A stretch of DNA of 64,000 nt from Sorghum bicolor. Lineage: Eukaryota; Streptophyta; Magnoliopsida; Poales; Poaceae. The notes below the pieces were generated by a model that was not told where the DNA came from, did not search any database, and worked only from the letters and a program-made list of their open reading frames with translations. The stretch lies in the NCBI RefSeq assembly GCF_000003195.3, contig NC_012873.2:24835317-24899316 (forward strand), in the 5' to 3' direction. Shown piece by piece: positions 34,827 to 45,660 of this stretch; the stretch's first letter is position 1, and the number at the start of each line of letters is the position of its first letter. A program made the position numbers and the translations under genes.

Positions 34827-36451
34827 ATGGAAAACCAAGATTCTAAATCAATCTACCAATTTGCAACACCTTCGAAAACTAACCTTTTACCATGGGAATC
34901 ATCACAGCCTATCCAAACATCCCAATATAGGTTAAGTTCTAGGTTGATTGCCATGATTCAAAACCTATATTTTTCGGGAAAGGGAGATGAAAACCCTTAC
35001 CTTCATATTAGAGATTTTGAGCAAACATGTGATTGTCTTCGCATTGAAGGCATTTCTGATAAAACTTTATGTTGGAAGCTTTTTCCTTTTTCCTTATGGG
35101 GAGAAGCTAGACAATGGTACAGTCAGAAGGTAAGTCAACAACGAGGTGAATGGGGAGTTTTACGAGCCAACTTTTGTCTCGATTTTTATTCCCTCGACCG
35201 TACCGGCGACCTTAGACTTGAAGTCCTATCTTTTAAAGAAAAAGATAATGAAACTTTGGGAAAATCTTGGAAACATTTTTCCAATCTTTTAGAATCTGGT
35301 CCAAACCTTAATCTTGAAGACCCTGTTCTTTTATTTCACTTTTTCGAGGTCTTCAGAAAAATCATAAACAAATGCTACATACAATGTCTAGAGGTTCTTT
35401 CTTTCATATCCCTACTGATGAAGCTCGAGTGATCCTAGATAGAATCCTAGAAGCTGAGATAGATAATACCCTTCATGATGAAACCTACGAAGCCGAAGTA
35501 GACACTCTGCCAAATTCTTCATCTACTTTAGCTATCCCAAGTTCTGAGCCACAAGAGAAAGAAATTCCACCACCGGACTTCATGCTGGATATAGAATCTG
35601 ATCTTTTTGCCGATTTTGGAAACATTTCAAACTACCATTCTATTGACAAACCCCAAAACGACCAGTTTAGCATTTATTTACCAAGTGAATATCAATTAAG
35701 AGAGCTTATCTCAGTCATGAGTAGCGAGTGGTTGGAGGAATCAGAGCTTTCCTCTGATGTGATCCGTTTGGACACACCCTCTATAACTATACGCTGTGCT
35801 TATAATTCTGATCGATTTAATCCTCTCTATAATCCTGTTGTGGGGATCAACATCATGTCTAAATCTTTTGCACTTAAACTATTTAAAAATCTTGTCTTAA
35901 CCCCCACAACAAAGGTCATAAAGGAATCTTTGGGACGATTAGTCTCCACTCTTGGAATTATTAATGTCCTACCTCTTACGGTAGAAGGCTCCATGGTTCA
36001 TTTGAACTTCTATATCTTTGATACATGGGACTTCGACCTATTGATAGGACAACCTTTTAGAAGACTCCTTTATGAAAGTCATACTGGAAGGCTACACATT
36101 TCTTTTGGAAAAGCTTTTAAAATCCAAATAACAATTTCACACTACTTAAACAATAAGGCCGAGTCATATCTTTTGCCTGATCCTATGGAGGAGGTAAAGG
36201 CTGCATCTCTAGAGCTTTTAGATGAATCAGACTTAGAAGAAGAAGCTCCTTTCTTCACAGAAGAAAAAGCCGAACCTTCTGAACCTGAACCCTTAGATGA
36301 GTTTACTGAGACACCTAGACCTCCCATAGAGCTTAAAACTTTACCACCCGGTCTTATCTATGCTTTCCTAAACAATAATCTAGAGTTTCCTGTAATCATT
36401 AGTGATAAACTCACTCAGGAGGAAACTCTACGATTGATGACCATTCTTTAG
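34827..36451 (+). pseudogene. gag: A1 gag and protease-like region, frameshifted
   Basis: Gag starts at M-E-N-Q-D-S-K (34827). The capsid has R-D-F-E-Q-T-C-D-C-L-R-I-E-G-I-S-D and K-L-F-P-F-S-L-W-G-E-A-R-Q-W-Y. A frame change near 35345 leads into the second block (35372-36451) with S-R-G-S-F-F-H-I-P-T-D-E-A-R-V-I-L-D-R-I-L-E. A retropepsin-like domain follows (about 35700-36110) with N-P-V-V-G-I-N-I-M where the catalytic D-S/T-G should be, then L-L-I-G-Q-P-F-R-R-L-L. An acidic linker leads to RT. The block ends at a TAG (36449-36451) where A2 has Lys. Gag forms the particle; protease activity is doubtful. Confidence 0.8.
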
Positions 36452-36985
36452 AAACATCACTCAGTTTTCGGCTACTCACTCCAAGGTCTTACAGGAACTT
36501 TTACGTGCCCATATGGAACTTATGCTTACCGTAGAATGTCTTTTGGGTTAAGTAATGCACCAGCTTCTTTTCAAAGATGCATGATGTCTATATTTTTTGA
36601 TATGATTGAAGAGATTATGGAAGTTTTCATGGACGATTTCTCTGTTTATGGAAAAACTTTTGATAGTTGTCTTGAAAACTTAGACAAGGTTTTGCAAAGA
36701 TGTGAAGAAAAGCACTTAGTCCTTAATTGGGAAAATGTCATTTTATGGTTAGGGAAGGAATAGTGCTGGGACACCTAGTGTCTGAAAGAGGTATTGAGGT
36801 AGACAATGCTAAAATTGATGTAATTGAACAACTACCTCCACCTGTGAATATAAAAGGAATTCGAAGCTTTCTTAGCCATGTTGGTTTTTATCGCAGATTT
36901 ATAAAAGATTTTTCATTCATTGCTAGACCACTTACTGTTTTGCTAGCCAAGGATGCTCCTTTCGAATTTGATGATGCAAGTCTAA
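36452..36985 (+). pseudogene. A1 reverse transcriptase remnant (0.42 kb deleted)
   Basis: Relative to A2, about 421 bp (A2 44620-45041) are missing after L-T-G at 36498, so fingers and the first catalytic Asp are gone. What remains includes M-S-F-G-L-S-N-A-P-A-S-F-Q-R and the catalytic F-M-D-D-F-S. A one-base loss in an A run near 36735 shifts the frame (also in A2). The MITE at 36986 then interrupts the connection domain. Confidence 0.82.
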
Positions 36986-37455
36986 GAGCAACTCCAGCAG
37001 TAGCCCCCAAAACTAGGCCCCTACTTTTAATTTGGGTGCTCTCCCTACTTCTTGGGGCTCAACTTTTTTGCTTCAACTCCAACAGTAGCACCCAAATTTG
37101 GGCCCCCAAACATATTCCAGAGAGAATGATAGAAGGGACCCACTCGTCAGTGTCTTTTTATTCTTCCTCTTTCTTCTTCCTTTGGACATGGACATAATTA
37201 GAGCATTGAGCCGATATTGTAGGATGTCATCCACATGCAAGGGTAGAGAGAGAGGGAGCATGCGCTGGGGTTAGGACACGCGATGGAGGATGGGGGCTGC
37301 CCTGTTGGGCCAACAGGAATGGGGTCTGGGGGAGAAATATGGGTGCCCAGCCAAATATAGGGTCTGGAGTAGGGGCCCTGCTGGAGTAATATTTTTAGAC
37401 TGGGCACCCATAATTAGCTATTGGGGCTTGAGTAGGGGCCCTGCTGGAGTTGCTC
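36986..37455 (+). mobile_element. MITE, PIF/Harbinger-like, inserted in A1 pol
   Basis: 470 bp absent from A2, flanked by TAA on both sides (36983-36985 and 37456-37458). Perfect 15-bp terminal inverted repeats, GAGCAACTCCAGCAG and its complement. No coding capacity. Subterminal repeats are nested (another ACTCCAACAG-like word near 37076; GTAGGGGCCCTGCTGG twice near 37370 and 37431). TAA target site and TIR type fit PIF/Harbinger MITEs; mobilising transposase would come from elsewhere. Orientation is arbitrary. Confidence 0.85.
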
Positions 37456-37458
37456 TAA

Positions 37459-37870
37459 CATCTTTCAATTTATTAAAGAAAGCACTCATCTCTGCACCAA
37501 TCATTCAACCCCCTGATTGGTCGTTGCCTTTTGAAATTATGTGTGATGCTAGTGATTATGCTGTGGGGGCAGTTTTTGGATAAACTAAAAATAAGAAGCA
37601 TCATGCAATTGCTTATGCCAGTAAAACTTTGACAGGAGCTCAACTTAATTATGCAACCACAGAAAAAGAGCTTCTGGCTGTTGTATTTTCCATTGATAAA
37701 TTTAGATCTTATTTAGTTGGAGCTAAAATAATTGTTTACACTAATCATGCTGCACTAAAATATTTGCTCACTAAAAAAGATGCTAAACCTCGCCTGATTA
37801 GACGGATCTTATTACTCCAAGAATTTGACTTAGAAATAAAAGATAAAAAGAAAATTCTGTTGCTGATCAC
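37459..37870 (+). pseudogene. A1 RNase H
   Basis: [15 protein letters not shown] then a TAA at 37581-37583 that A2 also has, then [11 protein letters not shown] and [12 protein letters not shown]. The usual T-D-H-A-A-L reads T-N-H-A-A-L. A frame change near 37850 precedes the integrase frame, also shared with A2. The second conserved Asp and Glu are recognisable; the enzyme is not intact. Confidence 0.78.
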
Positions 37871-39250
37871 TTGTCTAGAATGTATTTTAAGAGTCCACAG
37901 GAAACCCCCATCAATGATTCACTCCGAGACGACTTGCTCTACGGGATTCACAGGTCTGACCCCTGGTATGCAGATAATGTTAATTTTATGGTTTCAGGGT
38001 ATGTACCACAAGGAGCAAACAAGAAGAAGCTTATTCAAGAAAGTCGTTCACATATATGGGATGAGCCATACCTCTTCCGGGTATGCTCTGATGGCTTACT
38101 CAGGAGATGTGTGACCATTGAGGAAGGATGGAAGATCATCAATAGATGTCATTCATCACCATATGGAGATCATTGTGGAGCATTCGGTACACATTCAAAG
38201 ATCTGGCAGTGTGGATTCTACTGGCCTACAATGTATGAAGACACGAAGCAATATATCAGAAGATGTGGGCCATGTCAAAGGCACGGAAACATAAACACAA
38301 GAGATGCCATGCCACTCACCAACAACCTTCTGATTGAGCTCTTTGATGTCAGGGGAATAGACTATGTGGGTCCATTTCCTGCATCAATGAAGTGTGAGTA
38401 CATCTTGGTGGCAGTTGACTACGTCTCCAAGTGGGTAGAGGCATTACCTTGCAAGCATGCCGACAACATCAGTTCAAAGAGGATGTTTGAAGAAATTATA
38501 TTTCCAAGATTTGGAGTTCCCAGAGTAGTGATAAGTGATGGAGGAGCACACTTCATCGACAAACGCTTCAAGCAATATCTATCAAAATATGGAATCCGTC
38601 ACAACGTCGCTACCCCCTATCATCCTCAGACAAGTGGCCAAGCAGAGACTTCCAATAAGCAAATCAAGAATATTCTTTAGAAGACAGTCAATGAAATGGG
38701 AACGACATGGAGAGACAAGTTACTCGATGCACTCTGGGCATACCGGACAGCATACAAGACCCCAATTGGAATGTCTCCATACCAATTGGTGTACGGGAAG
38801 ACTTGCCACCTACCTGTTGAACTTGAATTCAAAGCACACTGGGCCATAAAGAGATGGAATATGGACCTAGATGTTCCTGGAGATCATAGAAGAATGCAAC
38901 TATCAAAATTGGAAGAATGGCGAGAGAAAGCATATCACAATTCGAAGATCTACAAAGAAAGAGTCAAAAGGTGGCATGAGAAGAGAATCAAGAAGAAGGA
39001 GTTCACACCCGGAGATAAAGTATTACTTTTTAATTCTAGGATGAAGCTTTTCGGGCATGGAAAACTCCGAAGTAAATGGGAAGGACCATTCAAGGTAATT
39101 AATTCATCATCCCACGGAGATATCACACTTCAAAATGATGAAGGTACGTTATTCAAGGTAAATGGTCAACGTCTTAAATTATTTTTAGAGCCTAATAAAG
39201 AATTAGAAGAAATAGACGTAGTCCATTTTTTTCTTCCCATGGAGAATTAG
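37871..39250 (+). pseudogene. A1 integrase
   Basis: The zinc-binding His-His and C-G-P-C-Q-R-H-G parts are present. The core has [18 protein letters not shown] and G-Q-A-E-T-S-N-K-Q (D, D, E). A TAG at 38678-38680 (A2 has Gln) cuts the ORF, which continues in another frame (38696-39250) with W-E-G-P-F-K-V-I and a V-N-G-Q-R-L-K-L-F tail. Would insert the cDNA; broken here. Confidence 0.82.
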
Positions 39251-39360
39251 AGCCCGACCTTTTTAGTCTAATGTTTTTGGATCATATATATATTTTCCTA
39301 ATTAAGTGTGCATCTAGAAATACGCTCGAGGAAGCGGGCCCGCAGCGGAGACACACAGAG

Positions 39361-39545
39361 GGCGGGCGCCCTGATCAAGTGGGCGGGCGCCCAGCCCCTG
39401 TTCCCCTTCGGTCCCGATTTTCTCTATTATGGAAAATACACTTATGGTAATCCGAATAATCCCTCAGATAGAAAGTTTCTCACGCACATCGACGGGAGCA
39501 ACCAGAACAACCCCTAGAGGCACTTTTTGACCGCTATATAAACAG
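39361..39545 (+). promoter_or_regulatory. A1 internal promoter-like module upstream of extra ORF
   Basis: Two GGGCGGGCGCCC units separated by 9 bases (39361-39393) are the reverse complement of the doubled GGGCGCCCGCCC box of the A LTR U3. Similarity continues into the next bases (CCCCTG, TTCGGTCCC). GCTATATAAACAG at 39533-39545 is a strong TATA box, about 88 bp before the ATG at 39631. The A2 copy is at 47427-47460 and 47600-47611. A separate transcript for the extra ORF is inferred. Confidence 0.55.
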
Positions 39546-39630
39546 ACCCCTGACATCAGTTTTCAAACACCAATCCACCAAGCCTTTTCTTCTTCTTCAG
39601 TTAGAGCTTGATTAGTCCCTCGCTGCTCCA

Positions 39631-40260
39631 ATGGCCAAGAAGTTCCATGATGATTGGGAAGTCGTCCCCTTCAACCTAAACATGGAGCCTGTGGAAGACC
39701 CCGATGCCCGTGCTCTCGTCCCGGCCAACACAGAGCGACAGCTAGAAGCCATGCCATTACGCCAACGCAGCTCCGCCCAATCCTATCATGCTCAACCAGT
39801 TCTCACCGCACCGCCACAACCCCTACTCCTCAAGGGATCATCATCCAAGACGAAGACCACCATCAAAGTGCCAACCGGCACGAGGATCATTCCGCCCAGA
39901 CCCAATGAGAGGGTCGTTGGAGTCAAGACCAACCGAAGCGGCGTGATCAGTAGCATTCGCTACACTACGGAGGAGGAAAGGCCTTACTTCGAAGGGATTA
40001 GAGCAGCCAAAGTCCGTTTCATCCCTCCAAAGGCAGCCCCAAAGCACGCTCTCAATGCTTTTGAAACACCTCCCAAGCGTCGCAAGACTATAGTAGATAT
40101 TGATGAGGACGTTCGCAGGCTATACAGAGTCATCATAGACCTCCAGTCCTCAGTTAATTCCCTCACTAGGCAGCTCTCTAACCACAACACTGTTATACTA
40201 GGCCTTAGGCAGGATCTTGCTAGTGCCAATAAGAATATTAAGGAGTTAGAGAGCCGCTAA
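39631..40260 (+). CDS. A1 extra ORF in env position, 209 residues, intact
   Basis: The ATG at 39631 follows the TATA box by about 88 bp, and the ORF runs to TAA at 40258-40260. The product is basic in the middle (K-T-K-T-T-I-K-V-P-T-G-T-R-I-I-P-P-R-P and P-P-K-R-R-K-T) and ends in a predicted coiled coil (D-I-D-E-D-V-R-R-L ... L-R-Q-D-L-A-S-A-N-K-N-I-K). No signal peptide, membrane span or enzyme motif is visible. It lies after integrase, where Athila elements carry an env-like gene, but it is not an obvious envelope. It is the only intact A ORF in this region. I do not recognise its function. Confidence 0.7.
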   Translation: MAKKFHDDWEVVPFNLNMEPVEDPDARALVPANTERQLEAMPLRQRSSAQSYHAQPVLTAPPQPLLLKGSSSKTKTTIKVPTGTRIIPPRPNERVVGVKTNRSGVISSIRYTTEEERPYFEGIRAAKVRFIPPKAAPKHALNAFETPPKRRKTIVDIDEDVRRLYRVIIDLQSSVNSLTRQLSNHNTVILGLRQDLASANKNIKELESR

Positions 40261-40403
40261 GTTATCTAGATTAGACCTTGAGGCAATGCATCTTAGTCAT
40301 TTATCTTTAAATTCGGTTTAGGTTTACTATTATCATCAGTTTTTTACTATTGTCATCAGTTTGCTACTAGTCTTTTGTAATAAATGCCTCAAGATTAACA
40401 AAG

Positions 40404-40405
<2 letters not shown>

Positions 40406-40483
<78 letters not shown>
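40406..40483 (+). repeat. (TAT)26 microsatellite
   Basis: 78 bp of pure TAT repeat between the extra ORF and the inner polypurine tract of A1. The A2 counterpart has 6 repeats. Confidence 0.97.
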
Positions 40484-41629
40484 GTCTTGTGTGTCTCTAC
40501 TTTATTCTTGTGCAAGAAAGCAGAAAACAAGTATGGGGGAGATCCCTCGACATGCCAAACACACTTCGACTACACCACTCCACGATTCAGGTACACACTC
40601 TGCACACTTTACACATACACATATATATCTTGGATTATGCAGAATACTGTTTCTGACAAGATTAAAATGTTTCTAATCATGATTAATGTCACTCTATGAT
40701 ATTTCCTGAAACTTGCAATTATTAAAAATCATTTTAAAAACCCTGTGTTACTTAAGTCTGTGTGGAATGTGAGATGGTAAAGTATGAGTTTTTTATTCTT
40801 GATATCATTGTTGCTTGGAGAATTTATTTCAAAAAATCTTGAAAATTCTAGCTACTATCCTCAGTGTTTTATATGCCTGATAAAACTGAAAATATTAATT
40901 ATGATTATAAAGGCTATCTACTCTGTATTGAGTTTATTCAAAATGAGTTAGACCCTTGTTGAGAGATTTATCATGCTCCTAAGATCAAGATATTTATTCA
41001 GAAAGATTCACTCTTCCGAAGTATTATTGCATTAGAGGCATGGGCTATGCAAAAATAAAGATATTTCAAGGAAATAAAAAGGAGCAAGTGCTCGATAACC
41101 TCGTAGAAAAATGGACGAGTGTCCGGCAGTAGAATTAGGGGTACCTCGGTATCCACTTGAAAAAAAGAAGAAGAAAAAGAAAATGATAGCCCATGGTCCC
41201 TCTAATAAGCAATATGCCAGCAAGAGTTGACAAAGTTTTTAACTTCCAAAGTCTTTGATCTAAGAGTATGGCATTCCCCTCATCGGATCCCGTTTTGATC
41301 AGGCAATAAATGCAAAGTAAGTATGCTTGAGAATTTTTGCAAATTAAAACAGCCTCAGTGAGATATATAAAAGATAATGAGTAATCTGAGAGAACCTATG
41401 AGGATAAAAGGTTTGCTAACTTTCTTTCAAAAAATATACAAAAACTCCAAGTGAAAGGATTAAAAAGAAAGGATCTTTACTCTTAACCATATACTTCCCT
41501 GACTATAGTACACAGTGGATTTTAACACCCTGCAGTTATGAAGAGAATGTTTTAAAATGTTTTACCCCAGATATTGTTCTTAACCATCCTTTTCTCGAGG
41601 ACGAGTAAAAGCCTAAGTATGGGGGTATT
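40484..41629 (+). other. A1 3' noncoding region with two polypurine tracts
   Basis: No supported ORF. AAGTATGGGGGAGAT (40529-40543) and AAGTATGGGGGTA (41615-41627) share the first 11 bases and are 1086 bp apart; the second directly precedes the LTR. In A2 the pair is at 48536 and 49619. Short translated stretches near 40482-40676 are conserved only because the DNA is. Confidence 0.75.
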
Positions 41630-42812
41630 TGTTGATGGTTCTTAAGTATCAATTTTAATTATCAAATAAACAATAGAAAGGACCAGTATGCAACCAACAC
41701 CTAGAATTAGGGGTTGATCTGACAGAATTCCACGAGTTTTGTTGTTTATCTGTTTCTGCAGGGGGTTATCAGGAAATAAGGAAGAGAGGCCCACATGTTG
41801 GGATTACATAGAGATATCAACGCACCGCGCAATTTTCTACCACCTAGAAGACTCCAGAAGCCACGGGAAGGAAGCGGAGGCCGAACGGGGCCAGGCACTG
41901 GGTGCCCGCCCAGTTGACCTGGGCGCCCACCCCCCTCTGGACTCCGTTCGAAACTCTTTTCACGGACGACACTCCACCGACCTAAAGGATCAAGGATAAC
42001 TGTCCAATCAATGTCTGTTTGATCCAATGGCTCACGTTCACTTGAGAGGACTATAAAACCAGACCCCCTGGCCCCTGGAGGAGACAAGTTCATCACAGTG
42101 TTGAGAGGAGCCCTCAAAGGAATACCTCTCCTCTAAATAAAATTTCTTTTTAGGCTTAGCATCCAATATAAGTAGAAATAGATCTTCTAGTTTCTACTAG
42201 ATTGAGAGAGATAGAGTGGAGGCGTAGATCGGAGGAAGCCCGGCCTGTCGGTGTCTACTCCGAGCTTGTACCTGTGGGATCAAGTTCTCCTAACCCAAGG
42301 CTTGCTCCTAGGATTCTTCAGTATTTCGACTTCTAAATTCTAGTAAGTTCTTGTTTTATTGTTCTTTTGGTTTATGAGTTTACTTTAATCTCTTCGCGTA
42401 GAGTTTAGAGTAATCATCTCTAGCGTAGACGTGGTAGTAGTGAGGAACGTGACAATTCTGAGTTACCTGTGTAGACCATATCTCGTTAGCAGGAAGGATA
42501 TGGTTTATAGGTGCGGGTTGAACATCCTTTGTGGTGTCTAGATTCCGTTAGCCTCCCCAATAGAACAGTAGATCATCCTTACCAAGGTTAGAAGGAGATT
42601 ACGGTTGTAGTCTTCTCTATTTATCACTCACATTGAGAAATATTCTTTGTTGCCTAAAGGGTTAGTAGTAATAGACTGGGTTAGTCAGATGCGCTCTTTC
42701 TCCTAGTTGTAAAAAAATAAATACGATACTCTTGATAACCTCCCGGGTGAAGTGCTCACCGATATCCGTGCGCTTGCGGATCAATTCCTTATTGCGTTCC
42801 CAAATATCAACA
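41630..42812 (+). repeat. Shared middle LTR of A1 and A2
   Basis: TGTTGATGGTTC to TATCAACA, 1183 bp. GC box 41900-41931 (slightly degraded), TATA CTATAAAACC 42051-42060. It has an extra stretch near 42223-42247 and lacks the segment found at 34271-34320 of the first LTR. Confidence 0.92.
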
Positions 42813-42820
42813 AGCATTTC

Positions 42821-42838
42821 TGGCGCCGTTGCCGGGGA
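42821..42838 (+). other. A2 primer-binding site, tRNA-Asp
   Basis: TGGCGCCGTTGCCGGGGA, perfect complement of the tRNA-Asp 3' end. Confidence 0.92.
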
Positions 42839-42946
42839 GAAAGATGGTTTGCTGAGATAACCTTGAGTCTTACTACTAGCTTGTATCTATACTTTTATCT
42901 TTTCTTATCTTTTATATTCTGTATTTATTTTCTTTACTCCTACCTT

Positions 42947-44579
42947 ATGGAAAACAAAGATTCTAAATCAATCTACCAATTTGCAACACCTTCGGAAACT
43001 TACCTTTTACCATGGGAATCATCACAGCCTATCCAAACATCTCAGTATAGGTTAAGTTCTAGGTTGATTGCCATGATTCAAAACCTATCTTTTTCGGGAA
43101 AGGAAGACGAAAACCCTTACCTTCATATTAGAGATTTTGAGCAAACATGTGATTGTCTTCGCATTGAAGGCATTTCTGATAAAACTTTATGTTGGAAGCT
43201 TTTTCCTTTTACCATAAGGGGAGAAGCTAGTCAATGGTACAGTCAGAAGGAAAGTCAACAACGAGGTGAATGGGGAGTTTTACGAGTCAACTTTTGTCTA
43301 GATTTTTATTCCCTCGACCGTATCGGCGACCTTAGACTCGAAGTCCTATCTTTTAAACAAAAAGATAATGAAACTTTGGGAAAATCCTGGAAACATTTTT
43401 TCTTATCTTTTAGAATCTAGTCCAAACCTTAATCTTGAAGACCCTGTTCTTTTATTTCACTTTTTTTGAGGTCTTTGGAAAAATCATAAACAAATGCTAC
43501 ATACAATGTCTAGAGGTTCTTTCTTTCGTATCCCTACTGATGAAGCTAGAGTGATCCTAGATAGAATCCTAGAAGCTGAGATGGATAATATCCTTCATGA
43601 TGAAACCTACGAAGCCGAAGTATACACTCTGCCAAATTCTTCATCTACTTTAGCTATCCCAAGTTCTGAGCCACAAGAGGAAGAAATTCCACCACCGGAC
43701 TTCATGCTGGATATAGAATCTGATCTTTTTGCCGAATTTGGAAATATTTCAAACTACCATTGTATTGACAAACCCCAAAACGGCCAGTTTAGCATTTATT
43801 TACCAAGTGAATATCAATTAAGAGAGCTTATCTCAGTCATGAGTAGCGAGCGGTTGGAGGAATCAGAGCTTTCCTCTGATGTGATCCGTTTGGACACACC
43901 CTCTATAACTATACGCTGTGCTTATAATTCTGATCGATTTAATGCTCTCTATAATCCTGTTGTGGGGATCAACATCATGTCTGAATCTTTTGCACTTAAA
44001 CTATTTAAAAATCTTGTCTTAACCCCCACAACAAAGGTCATAAAGGAATCTCCGGGACGATTAGTCCCCAGTCTTGGAATTATTAATGTCCTACCTCTTA
44101 CGGTAGAAGGCTCCATGGTTCATTTGAACTTCTATATCTTTGATACATGGGACTTCGACCTGTTGATAGGACAACTTTTTAGAAGACTCCTTTATGAAGG
44201 TCATACTGGAAGGCTACACATTTCTTTTGGAAAAGCTTTTAAAATCCCAATAACAATTTCACACTCCTTAAACAATAAGGCCGAGTCATATCTTTTGCCT
44301 GATCCTATGGAGGAGGTAAAGGCTGCATCTCTAGAGCTTTTAGATGAATCAGACTTAGAAGAAGAAGCTCCTTTCTTCACAGAAGAAAAAGCCGAACCTT
44401 CTGAACCTGAACCCTTAGATGAGTTTGCAGAGACACCTAGACCGCCCATAGAGCTTAAAACTTTACCACCCGGTCTTATCTATGCTTTCCTAAACAATAA
44501 TCCAGAGTTTCCTGTAATCATTAGTGATAAACTCACTCAGGAGCAAACTCTACGATTGATGACCATTCTTAAGAAACAT
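42947..44579 (+). pseudogene. gag: A2 gag and protease-like region, frameshifted
   Basis: Starts M-E-N-K-D-S-K at 42947 and matches A1 except for a frame change near 43395-43420 and another T-run difference near 43463. The protease-like domain again has N-P-V-V-G-I-N-I-M in place of D-S/T-G and ends L-L-I-G-Q-L-F-R-R-L-L. The acidic linker with E-P-S-E-P-E-P-L-D-E-F is conserved, and the frame continues into RT without the A1 stop. Role as for A1. Confidence 0.82.
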
Positions 44580-45660
44580 CACTCAGTTTTCGGCTACTCA
44601 CTCCAAGATCTTACAGGAATCAGTCCTATGATTTATACCCATCGTATTCCAACACATCCTTCTGTTTCACCTTCTCGAGAACCCCAACGTAGACTTAACA
44701 ACACTATGAGAGAGGTAGTTAAAAAGGAAGTTATAAAGTTGCTGCATGCAGGGATTATATATCCTGTGCCGCATAGTGAGTGGGTGAGCCCAGTTCAAGT
44801 TGTGCCTAAAAAGGGAGGCATGACTGTTATTATGAATGAAAAGAATGAGCTCATTCCGCAACGCACCGTCACAGGATGACGGATGTGCATAGACTATAGA
44901 AAACTGAACAAAGCCACGAGAAAAGATCATTTTCCTTTACCTTTCATAGATGAGATGCTAGAGCGATTAGCGAACCATTCGTTCTTCTATTTCTTAGATG
45001 GATATTCAGGGTATCATCAGATCCTGATCAAAGCAAAACCACTTTTACGTGCCCATATGGAACTTATGCTTACCGTAGAATGTCTTTTGGGTTAAGTAAT
45101 GCACCAGCTTCTTTTCAAAGATGCATGATGTCTATATTTTCTAATATGATTGAAGAGATTATGGAAGTTTTCATGGATGATTTCTCTATTTATGGAAAAA
45201 CTTTTGATAGTTGTCTTGAAAACTTAGACAAGGTTTTACAAAGATGTGAAGAAAGGCACTTAGTCCTTAATTGGGAAAATGTCATTTTATGGTTAGGAAA
45301 GGAATAGTGCTGGGACACCTAGTGTCTGAAAGAGGTATTGAGGTAGACAAAGCTAAATTTGAAGTAACTGAACAACTACCTCCACCTGTGAATATAAAAG
45401 GAATTCGAAGCTTTCTTGGCCATGATGGTTTTTATCGCAGATTTATAAAAGATTTTTCATTCGTTGCTAGACCACTTACTCTTTTGCTAGCCAAGGATGC
45501 TCCTTTCGAATTTGATGATGCATGTCTAACATCTTTCAATTTATTAAAGAAAGCACTCATCTCTGCACCAATCATTCAACCCCCTAATTGGTCGTTGCCT
45601 TTTGAAATTATGTGTGATGCTAGTGATTATGCTGTGGGGGCAGTTTTGGGATAAACTAAA
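44580..45660 (+). pseudogene. A2 reverse transcriptase
   Basis: Fuller than A1: K-K-E-V-I-K-L-L-H-A-G-I-I-Y-P, then a TGA at 44877-44879 where Trp is expected, C-I-D-Y-R-K-L-N-K-A-T-R-K-D-H-F, F-L-D-G-Y-S-G-Y-H-Q-I (first catalytic Asp kept), M-S-F-G-L-S-N-A-P and F-M-D-D-F-S. A frame change near 45030 and the shared one-base loss near 45279 break the frame. The connection region G-F-Y-R-R-F-I-K-D-F-S leads directly to RNase H with no MITE. Not functional as it stands. Confidence 0.83.

Noticed and set aside
39654..39908. Overlapping plus-strand ORF inside the extra ORF (also 47721-47966)
   Set aside because: Alternative frame of the extra ORF; composition-driven R, P and H-rich translation without a motif.
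40482..40676. 64-codon ORF conserved between A1 and A2 (48489-48683)
   Set aside because: The copies are nearly identical DNA, so conservation of a short frame carries no weight; it spans a polypurine tract.
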